This document shows, one piece after another, positions 24,001 through 35,100 of a stretch of 64,000 nucleotides of DNA. Position 1 is the stretch's first letter; every line of letters starts with the position of its first letter. The notes under the pieces are model-generated. The model worked only from the letters and a program-made list of their open reading frames with translations, made no database searches and had not been told where the DNA came from. The translations under genes were made by a program, and so were the position numbers. The stretch comes from Syngnathus acus (taxonomy: Eukaryota; Chordata; Actinopteri; Syngnathiformes; Syngnathidae), in NCBI RefSeq assembly GCF_901709675.1, contig NC_051099.1:6138001-6202000 (forward strand), given 5' to 3'.

Positions 24001-24415
24001 GTGCGATTAAAATTGCATTTTATCTGTCTTCTTTGTTTTTATAGTTCAAACTGAATGTTCTGCACATCAAGTAAAAATATTACTATATATATACTATATA
24101 TATAACTTATTTTTTATGAGACGCTGCCAACAATGATACAAGTTTCACAACAGAAAACTTGCCAGCTAAAATCCCAAAACACCTCGTTGATTATGAAAGT
24201 AAGTTCTGGCGACAGTGAATGTTGCAAACACTTATCGCATTAGATTATACCAAATACAAAACAATATCTCGTGGTTAAAAATGAAAACAAACTAAGTAAT
24301 AAGTAAGTCCCAACCAATCAAATTGATAGGTAGCAAACACACACTGTACAAAGAAAACATAAACAAAGAACAGTGGAGGAAGGACGCATCGAGGGAGTTT
24401 GGGGATAGCAAACTA

Positions 24416-24559
24416 GTGTGACCATAGCAACAAGAATCCAACAATGTCCCCGGAACAACAAAGCAAGCCCACCTCGAGTAAGCTTAAAAAGATGCCCTCG
24501 CACCTGCCTGATGCCTGATGAGCTCAGGCGCTCGGAGCGGAAGATACCAACTCGCACAG
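24416..24559 (+). promoter_or_regulatory. olfactory receptor 2 promoter and 5' non-coding exon
   Basis: GTGACCATAGCAAC at 24418-24431 is the cleanest copy of the shared X-box-like word. A TATA-like CTTAAAAAGAT follows at 24483, and the exon ends CACAG|gtact at 24559. The acceptor TTCCTTTCAG ends at 24664, one base before the coding exon's start codon. Confidence 0.6.
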
Positions 24560-24665
24560 GTACTCTCAACCAATATTTAGAATCGACTGCGGTCGACTGA
24601 GCTTCTGCTGTATTTATCATGAAATGTTTACGTGATCGGCATTTCTCATTTTGGTTCCTTTCAGG

Positions 24666-25658
24666 ATGGAGAACACGACGCTAACGTTCACCCTGACTGC
24701 ATTTGCCTCTCTGCAGAAATACAAGCACGTGTGGTTTCTTTTTTTCTTCACGCTTTATGTTACTGCCATGTTCCTTAATTTACTCTTGGTCAGCGTTATT
24801 CACCAAAACAATCAGTTGCATCAGCCTATGAATATTTTTGCATGTATATTATGTATCAACGAGATCTGCGTCTGCACCGCGTTACTGATTCCAGTGATGA
24901 TCTTCCTCCTGTCAAAGACGCACGAGATCAGCGTCAACTGGTGCATTACTCAGCTTTTCTTCCTGCACTCGTATGCGACTTCTGAGTTTACGATACTCGC
25001 GCTTATGGGTTACGACCGCTATGTCGCCATCTGTTACCCGCTCCACTATCACGCCATTATGACCCAGTCAAAGGTCAACAAACTGGTTGCATTTCTGGGG
25101 CTCTATCCATTCATTCCATATGCATGTTTTTACTCTACCACTCTGCAGCTGAGTTTTTGTGGCAAAGAGATAGTAAAAATGTACTGTCTCAACATGGAAC
25201 TTCTCAAAAACGCATGTTCAGTTCCATCCTATCAGAGTATCTTGGGCCTTGCGCTTGTACCCGTGATGAACGGCCCTCAGCTGATCATGATTTTTTACTC
25301 CTATGTTCAAATATTAAGAGTTACAAATAAAGTGTCAAAACGTTGTCAAGTTAGTGCTCTTAAGACGTGCTTACCGCATTTATGTTCCATTTGCAATTTT
25401 AGCATAGGCGCCTTTTTTGAAATTGCCCAGAACAGGATCGATATGAGTCATGTTGCGATCGAGGCACGGATCTTCTTGTCAATGTATTTTGCTGTCATTC
25501 CGCCTGTCGCCAACCCGCTGCTATACGGGCTCGGGACATCTCTTGTTCGAGTTCAGATTATCAAACTGTGCATTAGATACAAGATCCTGCCATCAAAGAA
25601 AGCAAAGAAGGTAATTCCAACTGAGACTTTGACTTCTAACAAGCACTGTGTGTGTTAA
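24666..25658 (+). CDS. olfactory receptor (fish-type), intact paralog
   Basis: A single coding exon of 330 residues, closely similar along its whole length to the receptor at 22682-23668, so the pair arose by tandem duplication. Seen: NTT near the N-terminus, LHQPMNIFA, MGYDRYVAIC at 114-123, KTCLPHLCSI before helix 6, and NPLLYGLGT in helix 7. Differences cluster in helices 3-5 and the second extracellular loop, the region that shapes odorant binding in this family. Expression should be confined to olfactory neurons. Subfamily and ligand not assigned. Confidence 0.92.
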   Translation: MENTTLTFTLTAFASLQKYKHVWFLFFFTLYVTAMFLNLLLVSVIHQNNQLHQPMNIFACILCINEICVCTALLIPVMIFLLSKTHEISVNWCITQLFFLHSYATSEFTILALMGYDRYVAICYPLHYHAIMTQSKVNKLVAFLGLYPFIPYACFYSTTLQLSFCGKEIVKMYCLNMELLKNACSVPSYQSILGLALVPVMNGPQLIMIFYSYVQILRVTNKVSKRCQVSALKTCLPHLCSICNFSIGAFFEIAQNRIDMSHVAIEARIFLSMYFAVIPPVANPLLYGLGTSLVRVQIIKLCIRYKILPSKKAKKVIPTETLTSNKHCVC

Positions 25659-27160
25659 CTCAATGATTCAACATTTATGTCCACAATCCGGAATAAACGT
25701 AAAAGTACACTATCAAAATGGAAATAATGATTTTCAGATGCAACTCACGCATTCTTTTTGATTTACTTTTACTTCTCGTAATAAACAGCGTGTAAATATC
25801 ATAAAGCGAAAACTTCTTTGTGATTAATTGTGGTAAATACCACATATAACGCCTGTCACTATATCTTTGATGTTTATGATCCAGAGTAATTAAATAAATA
25901 TTTGATTAAAACTGTCTTCTTCATTTGTAATTTTCAAACTGAATATGCGCACAATTTAATAACTTTCCACGTATGTGGTGCTGCAAAGGAAGAATCATAT
26001 AAAAGAAATTGGAATATATATAAATATTAATATGGAACCCTTCTGACAGAAACGGATCCACATTTTACTTATCGGGACAAAAACTTATCATAGCTAACAT
26101 ACGAGAAATACCTCATTGATTATGATGATTATCTGTTATTTAAGAGAGCATAACATATATTATGCTCATTAGTAGACTGTCAATGCCTTTGGGAGCAATT
26201 AGGAACCTTTTAATTAGGACGATGAGACCCGATCTAGTGAACGGACAACACTTGGAGGAAATGTTTGTGTAATGGTGATTAACAAATGATAAATTATGTT
26301 AGCATTGAATTAATCTCAGGGCAAGAAGGAAATGAAAAAGAACTAATGTCTTTTAGGTGCATTGATGCTGAGCTACATTGTTGGTTTTAAATGAATTTTA
26401 AGCAGTTCCTCACGGATCTGAAGTGCAAAAGAAAGAGAGTAAGTGTTAACAGTGATGGATGTGTGAACAGGGTGTGGATGTTGATTGTGATGCAGGAGGT
26501 CCTATTGTGTGGTCGGACCGTTCAAACTTACAGTAAAACCTGTTTAGCTGGTTTGCAGGCCAGGGGTTCTCCACAGGACGGGGGGATGGTCTCCTGAAGC
26601 CCGTGGTGCTCTGCAGGCCTCATCAGGGTTGGTAGAGAGGTGTCTGTCCATGTCACAATCTACATCAGTAATCAGGCCCAAAGATGTACATTGTAAAAGA
26701 CATCTTCTTTCTATAGGCAAAAACCCCACAAAACCGTTGAAATACTTCCGTTTTTTTTTTCTTTTTAATTTACAATGTTAATTACTATCATCTGCCGCCA
26801 CCTAGTGGAATAAATGCAATCTAAAATAAAGAACAAAATTATAGAAAGAATAATCTGCAAAATAGCAGGAAAAATATACATAGAATTAAACCCAACATGT
26901 AATCACTAATCCCATCTTTGTAAAACGAACAATATTTGTAACATTCACTCGACAAATTATTTATTTGAGTGTCGCATCACTCACGTGCATTTTTTCTTTC
27001 TTCACTAATAACATGTATTTATTCTAAGAGTGTTCCCTAGTTGTTCCATTACTATTTACAGCCATGACTAAATACATCCATACAGTTTACCCACCAACAA
27101 CTTTAAGAGAAATGTTTGACTTTGTAGGCTCCTAATCATGCAAACCATTAAACCAAGACC
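25659..27160. other. spacer after receptor 2, no gene seen
   Basis: AT-rich sequence with candidate poly(A) words near 25692 and 25890-25900. A relic of a third receptor coding exon was looked for by motif (DRYVAIC, NPLLYG) and not found, so only the third promoter at 27167 remains. Confidence 0.45.
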
Positions 27161-27166
27161 ATTAAC

Positions 27167-27401
27167 CAGTAAAACTGTCACGCAGGACCTGTCAAGGGAG
27201 CCTGGGTGGAGGAGGGGGTTTGGGGGGTGACCATAGTAACAAGAATTTGACCATGCAAGAACAGCAAACCAAGCCCATTTTGTGTAAGCATAAAAAGACG
27301 CTCGTGCACGGCACAAGCTCAGGAGCGTGGAGCGGAAGACGCAATCTCAGGTATTCCAAACTGTGACGAAACATGATCATATATAACAATCTTTTTAATG
27401 C
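27167..27401 (+). pseudogene. orphan olfactory receptor promoter and 5' exon (gene lost)
   Basis: It matches the receptor 1 upstream region closely: CCAGTAAAACTGTCAC at the left edge, GTGACCATAGTAAC at 27227-27240, TATA-like CATAAAAAGACGCTCG at about 27289, and an exon ending CTCAG|gtatt at 27350. About 50 bases into the following intron the sequence switches at 27402 to the duplicated rnf167 intron. No receptor coding exon follows. It is the head of a deleted third receptor gene and marks a recombination breakpoint. Confidence 0.8.
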
Positions 27402-27475
27402 AATCCATGTCAATGTTCACCGAAACAGGATAAGTACTTAGCATTGTAGCTAGTCAACGACTTACCACGATAACT

Positions 27476-27590
27476 TGTTACTGAAGCGGCACCTTGAAAA
27501 TGGGTCCCAGGTTTCCTCTTTTTTTCCCCTCCTCACATGTCACTGTGTAAAATTATTTCTATTTAGCAATATGGCAAAACGAGGTCTTGT
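27476..27590 (-). promoter_or_regulatory. duplicate rnf167 non-coding exon 1 and promoter (copy B)
   Basis: The exon end and donor (TCGTG|gtaagt at 27476) and the upstream promoter stretch are kept, with a few substitutions against copy A. It points left towards the true rnf167 coding exons 8 kb away, with both receptor genes between on the other strand. Whether it is transcribed is unknown. Confidence 0.5.
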
Positions 27591-28229
27591 CCGTGTACGG
27601 AAAACGATAGCCAAGAAGGATTAGCACTAGCTGATGAGCGACTTGTTTTGGTAAATGTTCGACAACGCTTGGATCCTCTTCACGACAGAGTAGCCTGTGT
27701 CTAAGAAACAGAACTTACGCACGTAACAGGTGAGGGAAAATACAGTTGGATGATTTGTTGGTTTATCTGTAAAGGCGACAGAATTGCTCAGTTGTCTGAA
27801 GTTGCGTTCACAGGTTTGTTTGTTTGTTATTGCGGGCTGGCTTCTGCCTGGCCTCTTCTTTGCGTTAGCATAACTGACTCACACCAGCATCGTGCACCAC
27901 AGCGCGACTAGCGAATATATGCGGTATCGCAAGACAACGACACGACTTTGTAAAATTTGAAATTCCTCCACCCATTATCTGAATCACTTTCCCTGACATT
28001 TTGAAACGTATATCAAAAGAGCTGCTGGAACAAGGTGGAGGGAATATCTGCACTTATATTGTATCATCTTGTTTTATATCAATGAATGCATATCAATGAA
28101 TGAATGCACAGGGCAAAGGTCATTTTTTTGTACTTTTTTTTACAGTTAATCAAAAAGAACACAATTCAATCAAGCGGTGATGATCAATGTAAAATTTTAC
28201 TCCATGTCAACAAAAAAATCACAAAATGC

Positions 28230-29189
28230 AGATTTACAAACGTACTGTATGACGCTAAGGCACTGACTCACAAGTCAGATTTACATGCATACATGGTTGT
28301 TATCCCATTCTTGATTAAATGTAATAACATTTTAAACACACCACTGTACATTTAAACACACCACTGCAGTATTCTTACCTTTACTTGTAAATGAAGTCCA
28401 TTCTCCTGTCCTTCTGGATGAAGATCTCGATGACAGGGAAAGCAATAAAGTCGATTTTTGGCAGCACAACCACAAAGCCAGTCTTTTTTAGAATACCAAT
28501 CCTTTTGAAACGAACGTGTTGGAGTCCGTCCCGGGAGGCCCGTAGTTTGAATTAATCCTCGCAAATCTGGCGTTGGTCTTCCCTTACTTATGGTTTCTTG
28601 CTTTGACTGAAAGTCAAGTTTTAAAAAATTTATATCCTCCATTGTCAGGGAAAACAAAGCCAAATAGCAACGCGTTAGCACCGAATGTTGTTGTTTTTCT
28701 TTTCTTTTTCTTCTTCTTAATTTACTCTCGCATTTACTCGTGACGTGAACTATTAGCCGGAGGCTCACTATCGCCCCATCTTCGCGGCAAAGGTACTGGC
28801 TGCCTCAAGGCTCGTATTTTCACCCGCTGACTGCAAGCAAGCACGCGCCGTTTGCACGCGCTCAGTACAGTGTGTGAGTGGTGCACACTCTCACACGCAC
28901 GCCCTGAGCGGCACAACCTGTCACTGCCGCAGCCGCCATGATTCTCGTTGTTATTTGAACAAGAAATACAGCTATTTTGACTATGAAAATGATCCAAATG
29001 TATAGGAAACACACCAAAATTGCATTAAAAGCATAGACCACAGGACAGATATTATATTATGTTTTATTATATTATTCATTTTTTACCAACTTATGGTGAC
29101 AGCTGAGGAAACCATGTTGAGCCCTTTACTGCCCCTGGTGGCAAGGTGAGGCACTGCCTCACCTGCCTCCTATGAGTGCACGTCCCTGA
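28230..29189 (-). mobile_element. hAT-like (ZMYM1-type) DNA transposon fragment
   Basis: It sits inside duplication copy B and is absent from copy A. The right end, read on the minus strand, begins CAGGGACGTGCACTCATA followed by GTGAGGCAGTGCCTCACC, the kind of terminus seen in hAT elements. About 550 bases further in, a minus-strand open frame (28352-28768) contains DWLCGCAAKNRLYCFPC, the TTF-type zinc finger found at the N-terminus of ZMYM1-like hAT transposases. The frame stops soon after, with no catalytic region, and the left end has no matching inverted repeat that I could recognise. It is a truncated, inactive insertion. Confidence 0.65.
28352..28768 (-). pseudogene. truncated ZMYM1-like transposase N-terminus
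   Basis: The frame has a likely internal start at MEDINFL and then the zinc-finger signature RSFQKDW plus LCGCAAKNRLYCFPC. The remainder of a transposase (catalytic DDE region and hAT dimerisation domain, several hundred residues) is missing. The end of the open frame may be intron read-through, since a donor-like site could follow the finger. Confidence 0.55.
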
Positions 29190-29232
29190 ATACAACGCTA
29201 CAGTTTTTGTGATCTTGAAGTGCATCACTCAC

Positions 29233-29495
29233 AGGAAGCCTTTCCCGCAACCTACAGGTCCAAAGAATAGCTCTGTTGGTAGACAAACCTTTCTACAAAT
29301 GCCTTTCAAGTTGGGGCATGACCATGGAAAGGAAGCGGCCTCATTAACTACAACTGAAATCACACAGATGAACAATAGTGAAGACAAAATCCAAATGTAT
29401 GGTGACAAAAGCAAACAAATAGGAGGATACCAGCACATACCATTCAGCAGTAAGACAAGCAAGAGGGTCCAAATCACCACACGACAGCAAGACAT
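29233..29495 (-). pseudogene. truncated beta-defensin copy B, exons 1-2 only
   Basis: Exon 1 (29441-29495) and exon 2 (29233-29353) have the same lengths, phases and splice sites as the complete gene at 20638-21012, with two amino-acid changes visible in exon 2 (T to N after SCP, and L to V in FFGPLGC). Exon 3 and the poly(A) region have been replaced by the transposon fragment, so the last two cysteines and the CCVSHFL end are lost. Reading past the exon 2 donor meets a TGA at once. It is probably non-functional unless another 3' exon is used. Confidence 0.8.
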
Positions 29496-29959
29496 TGTGA
29501 TTCCTACTTTCTGTTGCTTGGAAATGAGGATTAGGCAGGGTTTGCTCAGATTTTGGTCCAAGGGGAGGAACAACAGTAATAAGAAGCAGCAAACTGACCA
29601 TTTGAGCAAATGATAAGGATGCCTTGAGAACATACTTTTGTTAATCCAATTTAAAGAAACAAGACAGCAAGTCAACGTGACTAAAAGATGTCATGAGACA
29701 AACATTACCAAGACGCCAAAACATTTTCCCCCCTGATTTTAAAATTGGATTATCTTTTCTGTGGAAAAAATAATCGCTGGGTATTTTCAGGAGTCTTTTT
29801 TTTCTCAGAAAATCTTGCCATTCCAAATGAGGCAAGACGCAGCCAGAGAGTGTCAAGTTACAGTCAGCGCGGTAGGAGTTGGAAGAAGCAGTAAAAACTC
29901 CACCAAACTCGTCGTAATGACCCGTGATATAACTAATGATTAACGACAACTCAAATAAT

Positions 29960-30180
29960 AGTTAATATAACATTCATATTATATGTTCCCCCCCCCTGAG
30001 AGATTGCCACCTTATTGTGGTCAGGGGGTTTGCGTGCCTCAGTGACCCTAAGAGCAATACCAGCAGAAGTTTTAATCTTCAGGTGGGACACCCAAGCTGG
30101 ACAGGTCTTAGTGTAGAGGCCTGACAGAGTGCAATCCACTTCTCCAGGTTGAGATCTGGACACACAGCTAACAACTGCCG
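29960..30180. repeat. retroelement-like interspersed repeat fragment
   Basis: GAGAGATTGCCACCTTATTGTGG, then a GGGGTTTGCGTG word and a GGTGGGACACCC word, resembles a dispersed teleost repeat that I associate with LINE 5' regions. The family name is not certain. Confidence 0.35.
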
Positions 30181-30239
30181 TGAAGAAAACACTAACAGTG
30201 TTAAAAATGTGTAAAAAAAAAAAAAAAAACAACATGCCC

Positions 30240-30291
30240 CCTTCACATTTCTGACTGCCCCCTCTTATGTGCATTCCTAGAACCGGCCCTG
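30240..30291 (-). mobile_element. second hAT-like terminus
   Basis: Read on the minus strand it starts CAGGGCCGGTTCTAGGAATG followed by GCACATAAGAGGGGGC, a typical hAT end. No transposase sequence is attached; the poly-A tract at about 30213-30229 lies just inside. Confidence 0.4.
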
Positions 30292-30299
30292 CTTCAAGC

Positions 30300-31470
30300 A
30301 GTCTTTTCCTATAGGTAAGAAAAGTAACACGTGATAACTATGGAATACGTCACTACATGAATGCGCGTGGAGTTAATTGTTTAATGAACCGAAAAAAGTC
30401 AATGGCTGGACCTCAGACTAATTAGCACTGTGTAGCACTTGATTGACTTTTTTAAGGCTTTACCTGACGGAACCTTTACTAGCCTAGCATAGCTGGCTAA
30501 CAAAGATATTTTTTCTTATGCCTCAATCCCACTAATCACACGTTAGTCACTCTGGTGTGCAACTCTGAACAAAGCACACGCCATTAACCGGTTTGCATTA
30601 AGTTTGCACAACAAAGTTGCATTATTTTTGGCGGGTTTTGTGCATTAAAAACGGGCTGCATGTTATATTATATTCAACCAGCAGGCGTCAGCAGTGTGTT
30701 AAATTTCTGCACAGATATCCGCTGCTATTGGATGCGTTGCAGAACGGTTTATGAGAGTACACAACACAGTTTAACTTGGAAGTTTCAGTTTACAGTTAAA
30801 AAAAAAAAAAAGACTCGGCACATCAGCAAACTACAATGTCACTCAAAATGTCTTGTCTCGTTACTCAGGAATTTACATTACAGGCCCCCTGCCTGTTGAA
30901 CATGAACTTTTGCTGTTGTGAATAACAGGTGGACACACAAGTGAATTGAACATTCTGCCATCTAGTGGAAGGGCGTTAACTGCTCTGTCACGTTAATCGT
31001 TGGCATATCAACAAAAATACATTAGTGAACAAATAATAGATCTCAGACTATAGTTACGTGAACTTAAATAATTTCGCACTGCATATCTGATGAGAAATAT
31101 AGGTGGCTGTAGATAGAATCGTGACAATATTAACTTAGCAAAATGGTTAAAAAAAGTAAAGGGTGGTAACTTAAGTTTTTAAGTTTAACAATTTTCATAA
31201 TGAAATTTCATTATGAAAATTGTAAACCATCGTTTGAATTTGTTTGAATTAAAAAAAAATGCGACCATGCAGCAATAACGTACACAATCCTACATTGCAC
31301 CTCATGAAATGTTTTTTGTTACATCTTGTTCGTTTTCAGTACAACTTAAAATGTATTATTTAATAAGCTGGATCTGATCTATAACCCCCTTTTTTTTTTT
31401 AAATTTAAGTAAACTGTAGAGACTTTCACATCTTGTGTTTAGATGCTAAAAAAAAACTAAATTTTAGCTC
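30300..31470. other. spacer upstream of dscaml1
   Basis: AT-rich and without a supported gene. It contains the 36-base perfect palindrome at 31188-31223 and two A tracts. The decayed right part of the segmental duplication may once have extended here. Confidence 0.4.
31188..31223. repeat. perfect 36-base palindrome
   Basis: Two 18-base arms, ACAATTTTCATAATGAAA and its exact reverse complement, meet with no spacer. Confidence 0.95.
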
Positions 31471-31479
31471 TACCTTCTG

Positions 31480-32096
31480 TCACAGCCCCCCCATCCACCC
31501 AACCGATGCTTGAGCGCACAGCTGCGCTCCATTCTCATTGCGTTCTGCAGAGGAAAAACAATATGATATGAATGTAACAGAAGTCCAGATACTCGAAATA
31601 GATTCCAAAAAACACACACGCATATACAAAAAGGGGTAACGTTCGTCCCACAGCGCTTCGATTCCAATGTGTTGCGCATCTTGTCTGGTCCACATTGCGC
31701 AAAGGGTCATCCTGCGCTCTCAGGTAGGCGCGCTCCCCTGGGTGCCAAGCAATCCAGACCCTAAATTTGGGTCACGGATGGACCAAGACGAGTCCCATAT
31801 GTATCCCCTCCGCCGGACCACTCGTCCACTGGAGGAAGGTGGATGTTGGATTTGTTCACGGCGCTAGTCCCGCGAAGAGAGGAGGGACTTGGGCGGGGCT
31901 GAGGCTCTTCTCCTTTCTCATCCATTCTTAGTGGGGCGGCAGGGCTGGAGAGACCTCCGGGGAACACAGTCGCCAGTCCAGCACGGAGACCCACCTGGCC
32001 CCCCAAAAAAGAAAAAAATTAGGGAAAATAAACCCCTGCGCCTCACGCTCGCCAGGATTGCAAATATCTCCCAAAAATATACCTGCTATTTATGGC
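31480..32096 (+). promoter_or_regulatory. dscaml1: dscaml1 promoter / 5' UTR region
   Basis: GC and CpG content rise between about 31640 and 32030, with GGGCGGGGC near 31890 (an Sp1-type site). The start codon follows at 32097. No TATA box stands out. The transcription start is not fixed. Confidence 0.45.
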
Positions 32097-32139
32097 ATGT
32101 GGCTTGTAACTTTACTCCTGCTGTACTCTCTCCAAGAAG
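32097..32139 (+). other. dscaml1: dscaml1 exon 1, signal peptide
   Basis: A 43-base coding part: ATG plus a run of Leu-rich codons, ending GAAG|gtaaga in phase 1. The second of two nearby ATGs is used, since only it keeps the frame into exon 2. Intron 1 (32140-37074) is about 4.9 kb. Confidence 0.9.
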
Positions 32140-35100
32140 GTAAGACAAATTCCATATTGTCATTTAGTGAGTATGATAGTTTCTAAGTTGATCTAACGGC
32201 GACCATCGATCGAAAATATTGTAAATGCATTCATTCGCAATGTGATGCGAGGCTGCCGCTTTGAGGCGTCGTCTAATTAATAGAAAATATTCATGCTTAT
32301 TTTTAAGACACAAATGCAAAGGACGGCTCAAATGCGCATGTTTTTAAGAAAGTGATGCTAAAAAGTGTGTTTTTGTGCGAGATGTGCGCTTTCGAGCTCG
32401 GGCCCGTGACGCCTGGATTGTTTTTCGCATTACCAGTTGGGATATGAATATGTAAAATGGCTGAATGGAGAGAATGAGGTGCAAATACAGCGAGAGGTGG
32501 AAAACATGCAAATCATGCACATCTTTCAATCGATCCCGTCTATTGCAACGAATTGCACCCCGAATTTTGCGCTCTTTAAAGTTTTCACAAGGCACGCGTG
32601 TGGTTTCTATCGATTCATTTCCCACTCATTGTGCATATTTTGCTAATTGCAGCTGTTTTGATAAGGCCGTGTCCAATCGCTCCTCCACAAAACGAGCCAT
32701 TTCCTTCAGGATATTTTCGGCACTTTCATTATTTTTTGTAATTAGCGACAATTTATTGCTATGAGTAATTTGATTAACAAAAGGCATTTCCCCGACAACG
32801 GCCCTTTTGGCTAAATTAGGATAAAGCCGCATAAAGGCCCTAATTGGTGCAATTAGCCGCTTTGACATTCAGCTTTGAAATTGATTTGTAAACGTAAAGG
32901 GGTTGATTTCAGTACATTTATTTTTTTTCTTTCTTCCCTGTGAAATAAATCCCCCATCCTGCTGCCAAGTTGATCCTCTTCTATTAAAGTGCTTTATAAT
33001 CTGGACACATCTGCATCGAAAATTGCAGAAATTAAGCACCCTTTGCACATCCGGGCCTTTGTATCAACGAATGTGTGACATTTTTAAATTAAAATGTGGA
33101 AGCCATACGTCTGCTTTCTAAACAAACACAAATTCGAGTTTTTTTTGGTCTTTATTCTTTATTAATTTATTGCAATTAGTCGTTCCCTCCCTTATTTGTA
33201 ATTTTTATTTTCTTAAAGCCACTATAGCGAATCTCCTCTTTATTTATTTATCAACTTGAAGAAGGAATTAATGAAGTCACGGTGCGCCCTTCGTGCATGT
33301 GAATTTACGCAAATGAGGGTGTCCACACTCAGGGGAGGGGAGGTGGGCCAGATTGCACACTTGCCCGGTCATGTTCCTCACTAATGGAGCACCTGGACCC
33401 CCAGACGTGTTCGCGCGCCTGGCGGGGTGTGCGCCCCTTTTGCGCGCGCCCGTGTGTGCGTGTGTGTCGCGTGCGTAATGGCGCGCAGAATTAAGAGAAC
33501 GGGACACCCTTGTTGTGCTTGCTCTAAACATATGGCTCTTACGCATTATGCATACACAAGCGGAAATGCAAAGTTTGTCACTTTTTGCCTTGGAATATAC
33601 GCGCTCAAGTACAAATAAAAAAAATATGGGAGCGGAAGGAAAAAGGCACCCGCGTTTAGCAGGCAGTGTAATTAACGAGAATTGGTTAAAAGACTCAATT
33701 AAAGCACAATGCCGGTATTTCTCGACCAATTTGGAATATTCTATAAAGGTTGGGAGCTTTCAGTCCAATTTTTTTATTATATCCGCACGGAATGGATTCT
33801 GAGCAATTTAACGTCCAGCGGCCTGCCAAGTGCGGGCCTTCTTTTGAGGCTCCTATTAAAAGGCGAGCCGTTCAAAATAAAGCAAAAAAACGTGAATTTG
33901 ATCTATCTCACGAAGCAATAAGGCGATCCTTCACCCATGTGTCCCCCATATGCAGCTCAACCTCCGCAAATAGAAATATGCTAAATTGGCCCTCCCTTCC
34001 CTGCAGTCCAATTCCCAGTGCTGTCTTTGCAAGGCTGCACAATTAAAGCTGCATGGTGAGCAGTAGGCACCGCTCAATGACAGAGCTGCCGGCTCCACTG
34101 GGTGACATTATTAAGGCAGCTTCCCATTTGCACAATTCCATTTTAAAAAATATTGATGCAATGTACAAGATTGTAAAAATAAAATGCATGTGGACCGCTC
34201 TGGATGTACATGATGATTTCAAATAAGCAAGTGTGATGCATTTGCATCAATGTAGCCTTGCTCTTCAGAATCACAAATTCTCATTTTGACTGTGAACAAC
34301 TATTAGTTTATTGCTGCAAAGTTGAGATGTGAAAGTCACTGCAGGCATCCATAATCGCATTTCTAAGATGATGGCAAGTTAAGGAACAGAAGCAGAACTC
34401 AAAAGAAACCGCAGTGGTCGACTGGCGTATTTTTTGGGGTAGATTCATTCGGCAAATGTCAAATTCATGAAGCAAGTGGTTGTTTTTGTTCGATCTCCAT
34501 CGCTCCCCTCCGCCATCGTTTCCTCCTCTCGCAGCAACTCCCCTCCCTCTCTTTCCCTCATCACTAGGCAGAATTAAAGGCTGGGGGGAGGGGCCGTTTA
34601 TGCAGACTGTGCTGGGACTTGTGATCCACAGATTTGATATTCACATTAGGAGAGAAACTGGCTGCTTTGATGTGAGGGGGGGGGGGGGGAGATCCCAGGG
34701 GACTGCTGAAGTAGCACACTTTTCTTTTTCCACTGACACAGCACAGGCCGGGGGTGGCTGGGTGGGATGATGTTGGCGGAGGGCGTAGCAGATTGTTTGG
34801 GACAGGCCGTGCATAAAGACAGTAGGTGGGAACTACCATATCCCTCCGTTGATTAGATGTAACCCCAAGCGCATCCCCCGCCCACTTACACGAGACCCCC
34901 GAGGATTAGCTACAAGCTTACACCTACCTTTATCTCCTGACATCCCCCCAATATTCAATTCACACCCCTTGTGACAGTCCCCGTGCACTTTTCCCTCCTC
35001 CGCTTCAGTTTTCTCCACATGATACCCCATTTGTCAAAAACCACAACTTTAGAAGTTACTTTTTACTTGCCATTGGGAAGAATACCCATCACCCAATTTG

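Larger units (their letters stand above)
27402..29823. repeat. segmental duplication, copy B (interrupted)
   Basis: It matches copy A at 19685-20514 and 20707-21343, but 28230-29189 is foreign sequence with hAT-like features. The right edge fits copy A until about 29823. Conservation is high enough that the duplication looks recent relative to the receptor pair. Confidence 0.9.

Noticed and set aside
26600-26700. Possible receptor coding remnant before the orphan promoter
   Set aside because: No receptor motif in any frame, and it lies upstream rather than downstream of the promoter.
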